A stretch of DNA of 64,000 bases from the NCBI GenBank assembly GCA_963827335.1, contig CAWHAP010000023.1, forward strand, positions 248,001 through 312,000, written 5' to 3'. The position numbers and the translations under genes are program-made. Within the stretch, counting starts at the first letter, position 1, and each line of letters starts with the position of its first letter. The notes below the pieces were generated by a model. It saw only the letters and a list, made by a program, of their open reading frames with translations. It did not search any database and was not told the DNA's origin. This stretch comes from DASQMT01 sp963827335 (lineage in GTDB: Bacteria > Actinomycetota > Thermoleophilia > Solirubrobacterales > Solirubrobacteraceae). Shown one piece after another: positions 56,088-64,000 of this stretch.

Positions 56088-56990
56088 CTAGACGTCGTCG
56101 ACGGGCTCGATCGCCGCGGGGCGATGGGCGACGAACCAGCTCGGTCCGGGCGCGGCGCAGGTCAGCCCGGACGCGTCGACGCGGTCTCGGTCCACGGTGA
56201 CGTCGAAGACCCCGTGCGGGCTGCTGATCCGCACGACCACACCGCCGCCGTCGACCGCCGTCGTCGACACGAGCGAGACGTCGCGGCAGCGCGGCAGCGC
56301 CAGCTGCTCGTGTGCGAAGCCGAGCGCGGCCTGCGCGGCCGGCGTGCGGCCGACGCGTCCCCGCAGCAGCGGCACCATCACCTCGCCCGCCTCAGCGGCG
56401 GCGACCAGCTCGGCGGCAGCGGACGGCAGGACACGCCCGTACATGAGCCCGAGGGGCAGGACGAGCACGCTGGGCGCGAACCGGCAACCGCCCAGGTGAC
56501 TGACCTGCCAGACCCGCCCGGGGCGGACGGCCGTCAGTGCGGAGGCCACCGGGCGCCCGCGCGCGGCGCAACAGGGATCGTGCTTGCCATGGGTGCACAC
56601 GAGGTAGAGCGGGGACGAGTCCGGCTGACCGTGCGAGCCGTCCAGGGGGAGCTCGAGCAGCTCGGCGTCGTCGGTGAACTCGCCCCAGCGCAGCACCGGC
56701 TCCTCGGCGCGCGTGTCGGCGATCGCCCACCGCCGCTGCGCGCGCTGCGGGGTGCGCCCAGGACGGCGGATGGCCTGGACGCGCACACCCTGGGCCCGGC
56801 CGCGAGCCTCCAGCGCATGCGCCGTCGCAGCATCGAAGCGCGACGTGCGCAACCCGGAGAACCCCCATGGATCGGGCTGCTCGACGAGCAACAGCCGGGC
56901 GGCGGGGAACGCGGTGCCGAGCATGTGGTCGCCGCGCGCGTGCGCGCGCGGTGCGCAGCGCTCTTCGGCCCTGCCGGGCGACCGGCTCAC
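56088..56990 (-). CDS. Sucrase/ferredoxin-like protein
   Basis: A 300-residue protein of the sucrase/ferredoxin-like family (PF06999), with a thioredoxin-like [2Fe-2S] fold. Key segments are DPWGFSGL, VCTHGKHDPCCAARGRPVA and QVSHLGGCRFAPSVLVLPLGLMYGR; the Cys residues there are the cluster-ligand candidates. It is likely a cytoplasmic electron carrier or redox protein. Its start overlaps the end of the JmjC gene by 4 bases, so it may feed electrons to or work beside that oxygenase. Confidence 0.85.
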   Translation of the reverse strand: MSRSPGRAEERCAPRAHARGDHMLGTAFPAARLLLVEQPDPWGFSGLRTSRFDAATAHALEARGRAQGVRVQAIRRPGRTPQRAQRRWAIADTRAEEPVLRWGEFTDDAELLELPLDGSHGQPDSSPLYLVCTHGKHDPCCAARGRPVASALTAVRPGRVWQVSHLGGCRFAPSVLVLPLGLMYGRVLPSAAAELVAAAEAGEVMVPLLRGRVGRTPAAQAALGFAHEQLALPRCRDVSLVSTTAVDGGGVVVRISSPHGVFDVTVDRDRVDASGLTCAAPGPSWFVAHRPAAIEPVDDV

Positions 56991-58219
56991 GCGACCACCA
57001 GGACACCCTCTCGCAGCAGCCGGCGAGACAGCGTGATCTGCTCCTCCGGGTCGAGGCCCGGCAGGTCAGCGGGCGTGAACACCCGGTCGCTCAGGACGAC
57101 CTCGACCGCGTCGGCGGTGGCGGCCGGCAGGTCGATCGTCCGGTCGAGCAGCACGAGCTTGAGCCGCTCGCCGCCGTCACCGGTGACGAGACGCGCCCGC
57201 AACGCGCCGCGCCGCCGCAGCCGGGTGTCGGAGGCGAGCGTGTCGGCCGCCGCCAGCTGCGCGAGCGGGCCGATCGCCTCCGGCCGGGTGCGCTGCATGA
57301 GATCGGTACCGACCCGCTCGGCGATCCGCGTCGCGGGCACGCGCCGGAGCGCATCCTGCAGCGCGGCGACGGTGGCGGCGAGGTGCGGCGCCAGCACGTC
57401 CGGATCGGCGAGGTCGACGCCCATCGGCAGCGATGCGCGCAACGCCGGCTCGTCCTGCACCGCGTCGAGGAGACTGCGCACGAGCTGGTAGCGGGTGAGC
57501 GGGTGCACCCCGACCGTCAGGTGGATCGACGTCTCTCCCAGCGCCTGCGCGGAGTGGATCGTGCCACGCGGCAGGTACAGGGCGTCCCCCGGCTCGAGGG
57601 CCGTGTCGATGAGCGCCTCCTCGCCGATCCGCTCCGCGATCTCGTCCTTGAACCCGTTGAAGGACTGGTGGTCCAACGGGTCCTCGACGACCGGCCGGTG
57701 CACGATCCAGCGCTTCCGTCCGGACACCTGCAGGACGAACACGTCGTGCACGTCGTGATGCGGCGCGAAGCCCTGGTTCTGCGGCGGGGTGATGTACGCG
57801 TTGATCTGCACGGGATGGCCGAGCTCGTCGGCGAGCCGCGAACCGAAGTCGACGAGCGGCGGCCACGTGCGGTGCAGGCCTTGCAGCACCAGCGTCGAGC
57901 CGTCGGCGATGGCGGCCAGCACCTTGTCGTCGGCAGCCTGGTCGGTGATCCCGGCTCCGGCTCCACCGCCGCGCGTGAACGACGCCGCCGGCTGGACGGC
58001 ACCGTCCTTCGCCATCCGCAGGAAGGGCGTCCGCAGGCCGCGCTCGGACACCAGGCCGTCGACCGCGGCGGTCGTGAGCAGGTCGGTGAAGTCCGACCTC
58101 AGCTCAGCGGCGCGCGACAACCGCGGCGCCCGGCCCCAGTGCTCCTCGGCGAACTCCTGCGCAGAGCAGGCGACACAGCGCGTGAGCGCCGTGCCGCCCC
58201 TCTGCGCGTCATGCGTCAT
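56987..58219 (-). CDS. JmjC/cupin-4 Fe(II)/2-oxoglutarate oxygenase (RoxA/NO66-like)
   Basis: A 410-residue oxygenase of the ribosomal-oxygenase type. The metal triad fits HxD at His154/Asp156 (APHHDVHDVFVLQVSGRKRW) and His222 in LPRGTIHSA. The C-terminal half is a helical dimerisation/winged-helix part. Relatives hydroxylate residues in ribosomal proteins or peptides. It is 18 bases downstream of the repetitive small peptide gene and overlaps the sucrase/ferredoxin-like gene, so the three form an operon. Confidence 0.9.
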   Translation of the reverse strand: MTHDAQRGGTALTRCVACSAQEFAEEHWGRAPRLSRAAELRSDFTDLLTTAAVDGLVSERGLRTPFLRMAKDGAVQPAASFTRGGGAGAGITDQAADDKVLAAIADGSTLVLQGLHRTWPPLVDFGSRLADELGHPVQINAYITPPQNQGFAPHHDVHDVFVLQVSGRKRWIVHRPVVEDPLDHQSFNGFKDEIAERIGEEALIDTALEPGDALYLPRGTIHSAQALGETSIHLTVGVHPLTRYQLVRSLLDAVQDEPALRASLPMGVDLADPDVLAPHLAATVAALQDALRRVPATRIAERVGTDLMQRTRPEAIGPLAQLAAADTLASDTRLRRRGALRARLVTGDGGERLKLVLLDRTIDLPAATADAVEVVLSDRVFTPADLPGLDPEEQITLSRRLLREGVLVVA

Positions 58220-58237
58220 GCGTGCGGTGGCAACCGC

Positions 58238-58468
58238 TCATGCGCCGCTGTCGGCGGGACCCTCGGGGCCGGGCTCCGCGCCGCCGTCGGCGCCGCCGTC
58301 GCCCGTGCCCGCGCCGCCGTCGGCCGGACCCTCGGGGCCGGGCTCCGCGCCGCCGTCGGCGCCGCCGTCGCCCGTGCCCGCGCCGCCGTCGGCCGGACCT
58401 TCCGGACCTTGCTCCGCCGCGCCGTCCGCGCCGCCGTCGCCGGTGGAGATGTCGTCGTCTTCCAGCAT
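58238..58468 (-). CDS. Small repetitive Gly/Asp/Glu/Pro-rich peptide
   Basis: A 76-residue peptide from ATG 58468. A short acidic leader (MLEDDDIS) is followed by three 23-residue repeats at about residues 8-30, 31-53 and 54-76. Each has TGDGGADG near its start, then AEPGPEGPAD and a final GGA-like end. There is no Arg, Lys, His, Cys or aromatic residue. It precedes the JmjC oxygenase gene by 18 bases. A modified-peptide (RiPP-like) precursor or an oxygenase substrate is possible; a simple low-complexity protein is the alternative. Confidence 0.6.
   Translation of the reverse strand: MLEDDDISTGDGGADGAAEQGPEGPADGGAGTGDGGADGGAEPGPEGPADGGAGTGDGGADGGAEPGPEGPADSGA
58242..58448. repeat. Three 69-bp tandem repeats
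   Basis: Units at 58242-58310, 58311-58379 and 58380-58448 encode the three 23-residue repeats in the small peptide. The first two are nearly identical; the third (nearest the start codon) is more diverged. Exact multiples of 3 keep the frame. Confidence 0.9.
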
Positions 58469-58612
58469 GCCTGACCTCCGGATCGCTGCGCGGCGGCACG
58501 GTGACGCCGGGAGACGATCGCGTCGTTTCAGGCGGGCTACCCATCGTCCGGGTATCGCACCCCCAAAGGGAGACCGGTTGACGACGGGCCGGTCATTGGC
58601 GAGAGTGGCCGC

Positions 58613-59596
58613 ATGCGCGTCGGCGTCGCATTCACGCCGTTCGAAACGCGCGCCGACGTGGTCGTGCGGCTTGCGGTGCGCGCGGAAGCAGCCGGCGTCG
58701 AGGCCGTCGGCGTGGCGGAGGGCTGGACCCATGATGCGGTCGTCCTCCTTGCCGAGGTCGCGCAGCGAACCAGCCGAATCCGGATCGGGACGAGCGTGCT
58801 GTCCGTGTGGGGGCGTAGCGCGGCGACGCTGGCCATGAGCGCCGCCGGCCTGCAGCGATGTTCCGGCGGGCGGTTCGTGCTCGGCCTCGGCGCCGGCAGC
58901 CCGCCCCTGACCGAGGGATTCCACGGCGTCCACTGGGAGCGCCCGGTGGATCGGCTGCGAAGCACGCTGACCGCCGTCCGCACGCTGCTGGCCGGTGACC
59001 GGCTGCCCCACCCGGCGGCGGATGCGCGGCCGCTGCGACTCGGCGTGGTCCCAGAGCACCCGGTGCCGGTCGAGTTGGCCGCGCTGTCACCGGCCTCGGT
59101 CCGGCTCGCGGGCGAGCTCGCCGACGCATGGACGCCGTTTCTGTGGACGCGGGCCCGCTTGCCCGAGGGGCGAGCGCTCGTGCACGAGGGCGAAGCCCGC
59201 GGGGACGGCCGGCCGACGCAGATCCTCCCGGGCGTGCCGGTCGCTCTGGCCGCCGATGCGGCGGCCGCACGGCGGCTGGCTGCGTGGTGGCTGGGCACCT
59301 ACACCACGCGCATGGGTCCGCTCTATCCGCGGATGCTCGGCGAGCGCTTCGGGATGGAGGCGGGCGTGCGGGCCGTCGTGGACGCTGCGCAGCAGCGGGT
59401 GCCCGAGCTGCCGGCCGCGGCCGAGGAGCTGGCGCGGGAGGCGACGCTGCTCGGAACCTATGACGAGGCCGAGGAGGTCATCCGCGCGTGGCTCGCCGCC
59501 GGTGCCGACCGCGTGAACCTCGTCCTGCCGCCAGGCCGTCCTGAAGAGGAGCTCGCCGCCGTCGTCGACATCGCCGCGGCGACAGCCTCCGCATAG
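58613..59596 (+). CDS. LLM-class F420-dependent oxidoreductase
   Basis: A 327-residue luciferase-like TIM barrel: MRVGVAFTPFETR, EAVGVAEGWTHDAV, IRIGTSVLSVWGRSAATLAM, GRFVLGLGAGSPPLTEGFHG and a C-terminal GADRVNLVLPPG. The cofactor is probably F420. It is divergent from the small-peptide operon with 144 bases between the starts. Substrate unknown; not closely similar to the other LLM protein at 52175-53011. Confidence 0.88.
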   Translation: MRVGVAFTPFETRADVVVRLAVRAEAAGVEAVGVAEGWTHDAVVLLAEVAQRTSRIRIGTSVLSVWGRSAATLAMSAAGLQRCSGGRFVLGLGAGSPPLTEGFHGVHWERPVDRLRSTLTAVRTLLAGDRLPHPAADARPLRLGVVPEHPVPVELAALSPASVRLAGELADAWTPFLWTRARLPEGRALVHEGEARGDGRPTQILPGVPVALAADAAAARRLAAWWLGTYTTRMGPLYPRMLGERFGMEAGVRAVVDAAQQRVPELPAAAEELAREATLLGTYDEAEEVIRAWLAAGADRVNLVLPPGRPEEELAAVVDIAAATASA

Positions 59597-59603
59597 CCGA
59601 CGT

Positions 59604-60575
59604 TCACAGCAGCCGATCGACCCAGGCGCGCACGTCGCCGTGGGTGACGTTGCCGCCACAGACCACGAACCCGAGCGACATGTCGTCGTCTCCGCGCTCG
59701 ATCACCTGTCGCGCCGCCGGGACGAGGCAGCCCGTCGCCGGTTCGACCCACAGCTTCGCCTCCTCGGCGAACCCGACCACGCCGCGCATCGCATCGGCAT
59801 CCGAGACCACGAAGACCTCCTCGACGAGCTGTCGGGCGTGCTCGAGGGTGAGCCGGGAGACGTGCGGCGCGCTGAGCGTGCTCGCGATCGAGCTCGGCGC
59901 GATCGCCACCGGCTCGCGGGCGGCGAGCGCGCGCGCCATCGCGTCGGCGCCCTCGGTCTCCACACCCCAGACCCGGACGCCTGGCAGCGACGCCTTGAGG
60001 GCGACGGCGACACCGGCGATCAGCGCGCCGCCGCCGATGCTCACGAGCACGTCGGTGAGCTGCGGCGCGTCGTCGGCAAGCTCGAGCCCGACGGTCCCCT
60101 GGCCGGCGACCACGACCGGATCGTCGAACGGGTGCACGAGCGTCATGCCCTCGTCCACCAGCTCCTGGAGCGACACGAACGCGCTGCCCATGTCCTCGGT
60201 CAGGCGCAGATCGGCACCGGCCGCGCGGATGCGCTCGATCGAGCGCCGCGGCGCGGAGCGTGCCATCACCACCGTCGCCCGGACGTCCATCCCGCCCGCC
60301 ACCTCTGCAACCGCGATGCCGTGGTTGCCGCCGCTCACCGCGACGACGCCCGCGTCGCGCTCAGCCGTACTGAGCGTCAGGAGCTTGTTCGCCACGCCGC
60401 GCGGCTTGAAGGACCCCGACCGCTGGAGCAGCTCGAGCTTGAGCGTCGTCGGGACGCCGAGCAACGCCGTCATCCCGGGGCTGGCGACCGTGGGCGTCCG
60501 CTCGACGTGATCCGCGATCGCACGGGCCGCCGCGCGGATCTCCTCGATCGACACCAGGCCGGGCACGGTCCGCAC
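59604..60575 (-). CDS. Threonine/serine dehydratase-like PLP enzyme
   Basis: A 323-residue fold-type II PLP enzyme starting at GTG 60575. The PLP Lys is in SGSFKPRGV (near residue 57), the substrate loop is SGGNHG, the phosphate-binding loop is SIGGGALIAG, and a late CGGN lies near the C terminus. It matches the catabolic IlvA/TdcB-like class without a regulatory ACT domain. It would deaminate threonine or serine to a 2-oxoacid; serine racemase-like activity is possible. Confidence 0.9.
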   Translation of the reverse strand: MRTVPGLVSIEEIRAAARAIADHVERTPTVASPGMTALLGVPTTLKLELLQRSGSFKPRGVANKLLTLSTAERDAGVVAVSGGNHGIAVAEVAGGMDVRATVVMARSAPRRSIERIRAAGADLRLTEDMGSAFVSLQELVDEGMTLVHPFDDPVVVAGQGTVGLELADDAPQLTDVLVSIGGGALIAGVAVALKASLPGVRVWGVETEGADAMARALAAREPVAIAPSSIASTLSAPHVSRLTLEHARQLVEEVFVVSDADAMRGVVGFAEEAKLWVEPATGCLVPAARQVIERGDDDMSLGFVVCGGNVTHGDVRAWVDRLL

Positions 60576-60639
60576 GCTATACGCACGCCGGCGTCCGCCG
60601 CCGCTCGGCGATCGTGGCGTGCTGCAAGATTGCGCGGTG

Positions 60640-61104
60640 ATGCCGTCACCACGGGCAGCGTCGCCGGAGGCTCGCCGCCCGCGAGGTCCGGTGCGCCGAT
60701 GGGTCCGCGCCCACCCGGCCGACGTGATCGACGTCGCCGTCTACGCGGTCGTGCTCAACCTCGCCATCGAGTACGCGCCGGCGGTCATCAGCGAGAGCTT
60801 CACCCTCTCGCTCCTGACCGCGGTGCTCCTCAAGCTCGCCCTCGAGGTGGTGATCCTCCTGAAGGGTCGGATCCTGAGCAGGCTCAGGGCTGCCGACACG
60901 CGACGTGCCGAGCTGGCGGCCGCGGTGTCGCTGTGGGTCGTCGCGGCCGGGAGCAAGCTCGTCGTGCTCGAGCTCGTCGACCTCGTCTTCGGCGATGCGG
61001 TGAGCCTCGGCGGCTTCATTGCGGTGACGCTCCTCGTCGCCGCCCTCCTCGCATCACGGGGTGCCGTACGGCGCCTGCTCTACGGTCACGAGCCCACCGG
61101 TTGA
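60640..61104 (+). CDS. Small polytopic membrane protein
   Basis: A 154-residue protein with a basic, Pro/Arg-rich first 30 residues and three or four hydrophobic segments (VIDVAVYAVVLNLAIEYAP, LLTAVLLKLALEVVILL, AAVSLWVVAAGSKLVVLELVDLVF and VTLLVAALLA). I do not recognise the family. ATG 60640 is chosen over upstream TTG 60619. It lies just before the PadR promoter. Confidence 0.65.
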   Translation: MPSPRAASPEARRPRGPVRRWVRAHPADVIDVAVYAVVLNLAIEYAPAVISESFTLSLLTAVLLKLALEVVILLKGRILSRLRAADTRRAELAAAVSLWVVAAGSKLVVLELVDLVFGDAVSLGGFIAVTLLVAALLASRGAVRRLLYGHEPTG

Positions 61105-61128
61105 GCGTGTATACGCAGTGCGTATACG
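61101..61128 (+). promoter_or_regulatory. Candidate promoter of the padR-ABC operon
   Basis: TTGAGC (61101-61106) and TATACG (61123-61128) are 16 bases apart, and the 19-bp palindrome lies between and across them. The transcript would start about 61135-61138, at the padR ATG, so it may be leaderless. Confidence 0.5.
61109..61127. promoter_or_regulatory. Perfect 19-bp PadR-type operator
   Basis: GTATACGCAGTGCGTATAC is a perfect inverted repeat (9-bp arms, central G), 10 bases before padR. PadR proteins typically repress their own operon from such sites. Confidence 0.7.
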
Positions 61129-61137
61129 CGTTGCGGC

Positions 61138-61662
61138 ATGGCGATCGGAACGACCTTCCTGGGGCTGCTCGAGGGCGGCCCGCGGCACGGCTACGACATC
61201 AAGCGCGCCTACGACGAGCGCTTCGGCGCGGACCGGCCACTCTCCTACGGCCAGGTCTACGCGACCCTCGCGCGGCTGCTCAAGCACGGGCTCGTAGAGG
61301 TCGACGCCATCGAACCGGGCGCCGGGCCGGAGCGGAAGCGCTACGCGATCACGGCGGCCGGCGTGACCGACGTCGAGCGATGGATGGGCGAGCCGGAGAA
61401 GCCCGAGCCGTACCTGCAGAGCACGCTGTACGCCAAGGTCGTGCTCGCGCTCATGACCGGGCGCCGGGCGGAGGAGCTGCTGGACGCCCAGCGGGCCGAG
61501 CACCTGCGGCTGATGCGCGAGCTGACGCGGCGCAAGCACGCCGGCGACAGCGCCGACCAGCTGATCTGCGACCACGCGCTGTTCCATCTCGAGGCAGACC
61601 TGCGCTGGCTGGAGCTGACGGCCGCGAGGCTCGACCAGCTCGCCGAGGACGTGTCGCCATGA
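61138..61662 (+). CDS. PadR-family transcriptional regulator
   Basis: A 174-residue regulator. The N-terminal winged helix (AIGTTFLGLLEGGPRHGYDIKRAYDERFG, SYGQVYATLARLLKHGLVE) is typical PadR, and the C-terminal helical part (VLALMTGRRAEELLDAQRAEH) gives dimerisation and ligand binding (PadR_C). It is the first gene of the operon with the ABC ATPase. It should repress from the palindrome upstream and respond to an ABC-exported compound. Confidence 0.93.
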   Translation: MAIGTTFLGLLEGGPRHGYDIKRAYDERFGADRPLSYGQVYATLARLLKHGLVEVDAIEPGAGPERKRYAITAAGVTDVERWMGEPEKPEPYLQSTLYAKVVLALMTGRRAEELLDAQRAEHLRLMRELTRRKHAGDSADQLICDHALFHLEADLRWLELTAARLDQLAEDVSP

Positions 61663-62336
61663 CGGCCTTGCTCGCCGCTCGCGACCCGCACAAGTCGTAC
61701 GGTGCCACGCCCGCGCTCGCCGGCGCCAGGCTCGAGGTCGACGCCGGGGAGATCGTCGCGGTGATGGGGCCGTCGGGATCGGGCAAGTCGACGCTCCTGC
61801 ACTGCCTGGCGGGGATCGTGCGCCCGGACTCGGGCACGGTGATGTTCGAGGGGCACGAGCTGTCGGCGCTGACGGACGCCGAGCGCAGCGCGCTGCGGCG
61901 GAGCCGGTTCGGGTTCGTGTTCCAGTTCGGCCAGCTCGTGCCGGAGCTCACGTGTCGCGAGAACGTCGCGCTGCAGATGCGGCTCGACGGCACCCCGCGG
62001 CGGGACGCCGAGCGCCGGGCCGTCGAGCTGCTCGAGCTGCTCGAGGTGGCCGCCATGGCGCAGCAGCGGCCCGGCCGGGTCTCCGGCGGCGAGGGTCAGC
62101 GCGTGGCGGTGGCCCGCGCGCTCGTGACCGACCCGCGCCTGCTGTTCGCCGACGAGCCGACCGGTGCGCTGGACTCGCTGAACGGAGAGCGCGTGATGGA
62201 GCTGCTGACGGCCGCCGCCCGCGAGCGCGGCACCGCGGTGGTGCTCGTCACCCACGAGGCGCGCGTGGCCGCCTACTCGGACCGCGAGGTCGTGGTGCGC
62301 GACGGCCGCACGCGCGGACTGGACTGCGTGTCGTGA
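61659..62336 (+). CDS. ABC transporter ATPase (MacB/LolD type)
   Basis: A 225-residue exporter-type ATPase. Walker A is GPSGSGKST, the signature is SGGEGQRVAVARAL, Walker B is LLFADEPTGALD, and the switch His is in VLVTHEARVA. ATG 61659 overlaps the padR stop (ATGA). Its partner would be the FtsX-like permease that follows. Export of a drug, peptide or lipid is possible. Confidence 0.93.
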   Translation: MTALLAARDPHKSYGATPALAGARLEVDAGEIVAVMGPSGSGKSTLLHCLAGIVRPDSGTVMFEGHELSALTDAERSALRRSRFGFVFQFGQLVPELTCRENVALQMRLDGTPRRDAERRAVELLELLEVAAMAQQRPGRVSGGEGQRVAVARALVTDPRLLFADEPTGALDSLNGERVMELLTAAARERGTAVVLVTHEARVAAYSDREVVVRDGRTRGLDCVS

Positions 62337-64000
62337 GGGAGGCACTCGGCGCGCGGCTGACGCTCGCCGGCGGCCGCGCCGGGCTGCTGCGCAGCGCTCC
62401 GCGACCTCCTGGCCACCGGGGACGGCCGCCGGCTGCTCGCGCCGAGGATTCCTGGCCGCGTCGCGGGCACCGTCGCGCCCCCCGGCCTGCTCGGCCCGAG
62501 CGAGCTCGCCTTCTACGCCGGCGCGCGCGGGCTCGGCGAGGACGCGCGGCGCGTCGACCACTTCGGCACGTCCGCGCCGAGCGGGACGAGCGCGATCCTC
62601 GGTGTGCTGACGGTGATCGTGCTCGTCGCGTTGCTGCTGCCGGTGGCCGTGCTGGTCGGCGCCGCCGTGCGCACCGGCGGCGAGGACCGCGACCGGCGGC
62701 TCGCGGCGCTGCGGCTGGTCGGGGCCGACCATGGCATGACGCGGCGCATCGCCGCCGGCGAGGCGCTCGTCGCCGCCGGCCTCGGCCTCGGGCTGGGCGC
62801 GGTGCTCTTCCTCGTCATCCGCGCGAACGCCGAACGCCTGACGCTGTGGGACTTGAGCGTCTTCTCGGCCGACGTGCGGCCGAGCCTCCCGCTCGCACTG
62901 CTCGTGGCGCTGGGCGTCCCGTCCACGGCGGTGCTCGTGTCGCTGCTCGCGCTGCGCCGCGTCGTCGCCGAGCCGCTCGGCGTCGCCCGGCGCACCGAGG
63001 CGGGGCGCCGGCGGCTCTGGTGGCGGCTCCTGCTGCCGGCCGCCGGGCTGCTCACGCTCGCGACCGCGATCGGCAAGGACGCCGGCGACGCCGGCGAGCT
63101 GCGGGTCGGCGCCGGCGTGATCGCGCTGCTGCTCGGCGTGGCGGCGCTGCTGCCGTGGGTCGTGGAGCGAGCCGTCGCCGGGCTTGGCGGGGGCGCGGCG
63201 GCGTGGCAGCTCGCGGTGCGCCGCCTCCAGCTCGACCCCGCCGGGCCGGCGCGCGCCGTCAGCGGCATCACGGTCGCGGTCGCGGGAGCGATCGCGCTGC
63301 AGATGGTGGTCACCGGCGTCCAGGAGGACTTCAAGACCGAGACGCGCCCCGATCCCGAGCGCGCGACCCTGTACGCGACGGTGCACGACCCGCCGCTGCC
63401 GGCCGCCGCCGTCGCTGCGCGCCTCGCGGCCGCGCCGGGCGCGGGGTCGGTCGCGGCCGTGTCGGACTACGGCGTCGCGGGCGGGCCTGAGCAGACGCTC
63501 CACGTCGCGCCGTGCGCGGCGCTGCGCGACCTGATCCGCCTCGAGCGCTGCACGGACGGGGATGTGTTCCGGACCGCGTCGGCCTCGCCGCGCGTGGCGC
63601 TCACGGAGGACGCGAGCTGGCCCGTGCCCGGACGCGCGCGCACGGTCACGCCGCGCGCGGACCCGACCGGCCGCGTCCCGGGCGGCGTCTTCGCGACGCC
63701 GCGCGCAGTGCGGGGCCTCGAGCTGCCGCCACCGCAAGTCGACGTGTTCGTGCGCGTGGACCCGCGCGCTCCCGACGCGGTCGAGCAGCTCCGCAACGCG
63801 GCGGCTGCGATCAGTCCGCTGCTGCACGTCGAACAGCTGCGCCGGACCCGCACCGACGCCCAGTTCGACGCGCTGCGCCGCGCGATGCTCGTCGGCGCCG
63901 CCCTCGTCATCTGCCTGATCGGCTGCAGCCTGCTGCTGACCGCACTCGACCAGCTGCGCGAGCGTCGCAGCGTCCTCGCCGTGCTCGCGGCGCTCGGAAC
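62333..64000 (+). pseudogene. FtsX-like ABC permease, 5'-broken and cut by window end
   Basis: The expected start GTG 62333 (overlapping the ATPase stop) reads VREALGARLTLAGGRAGLLRS, then becomes nonsense. The real permease reading resumes in another frame near 62385 (ALRDLLATGDGRRLLAPR) and continues to the window end with FtsX-like segments (ILGVLTVIVLVALLLPVAVLV, LAALRLVGAD, and late VGAALVICLIGCSLLLTAL). The first membrane segment and part of the outer domain are missing. No ATG/GTG/TTG fits the resumed frame before about 62600. A deletion plus frameshift is the simplest reading. Confidence 0.65.

Noticed and set aside
58242..58448. CRISPR array
   Set aside because: The three units are 69-bp in-frame tandem repeats without distinct spacers, and no cas gene is near.

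Overview
The window is very GC-rich (about 70% or more), densely coded, with C/G-ending codons, GTG starts and many 1-4 base start/stop overlaps. Gene content (two F420-type luciferase-like oxidoreductases, an ECF42-type sigma factor with a DGPF partner, an IlvG-like ThDP enzyme, a DUF6494-like small protein, many VOC proteins) suggests a soil actinobacterium, most likely of the Thermoleophilia/Solirubrobacterales type. This placement is inference; no rRNA or tRNA gene was recognised.

Layout. 1-3.7 kb: end of a sugar ABC importer operon (binding protein, two permeases, ATPase). 3.7-18.5 kb: mixed chromosomal genes on both strands (SDR, flippase-like membrane protein, secreted DUF1080 protein, molybdopterin oxidoreductase, RecQ-PRTase fusion, alpha/beta hydrolase, protease-nuclease fusion, UlaG-like hydrolase, NYN and GIY-YIG proteins, serA, uspA). 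18.5-21.8 kb: CBS protein and PEP carboxylase.

21.9-48.1 kb is the main story: a nearly contiguous C2-acid island. A GntR/FCD regulator precedes an oxalyl-CoA decarboxylase-like ThDP enzyme, formyl-CoA:oxalate CoA-transferase, an ADP-forming acyl-CoA synthetase, an Nramp-related transporter with a small membrane partner, a SucCD-like CoA ligase, a Ca2+/H+ antiporter and a TauE/SafE permease. Then come hydroxypyruvate isomerase, tartronate semialdehyde reductase, glyoxylate carboligase and an IclR regulator. An NAD-type formate dehydrogenase (one-base frameshift in its large subunit), a ketopantoate reductase homologue, a second GntR regulator and a 2-oxoacid dehydrogenase E1 pair follow. The reading is: oxalate enters and is activated, oxalyl-CoA is decarboxylated, formate is oxidised for NADH, and glyoxylate is assimilated through tartronate semialdehyde. 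The Ca2+/H+ antiporter would fit growth on calcium oxalate. No oxalyl-CoA reductase or glycerate kinase is seen here. Matching inverted repeats suggest that one IclR protein controls the glyoxylate operon and its own gene, and that both GntR proteins use a CTTG-N4-CAAG operator.

48.1-64 kb: small regulatory and oxidoreductase units (AraC+VOC, histidine kinase, Tat-exported ferritin-like protein, DHFR-like/DGPF/ECF42 module), a decayed lipoprotein-like gene, a JmjC hydroxylase operon that starts with a repetitive small peptide, a second LLM oxidoreductase, a threonine dehydratase-like enzyme, and a PadR-controlled ABC exporter whose FtsX-like permease is broken at its 5' end and runs off the window.

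Two stretches over 300 bases lack an intact gene. 9295-9602 holds a large imperfect palindrome, and 55468-56087 holds the gene remnant.
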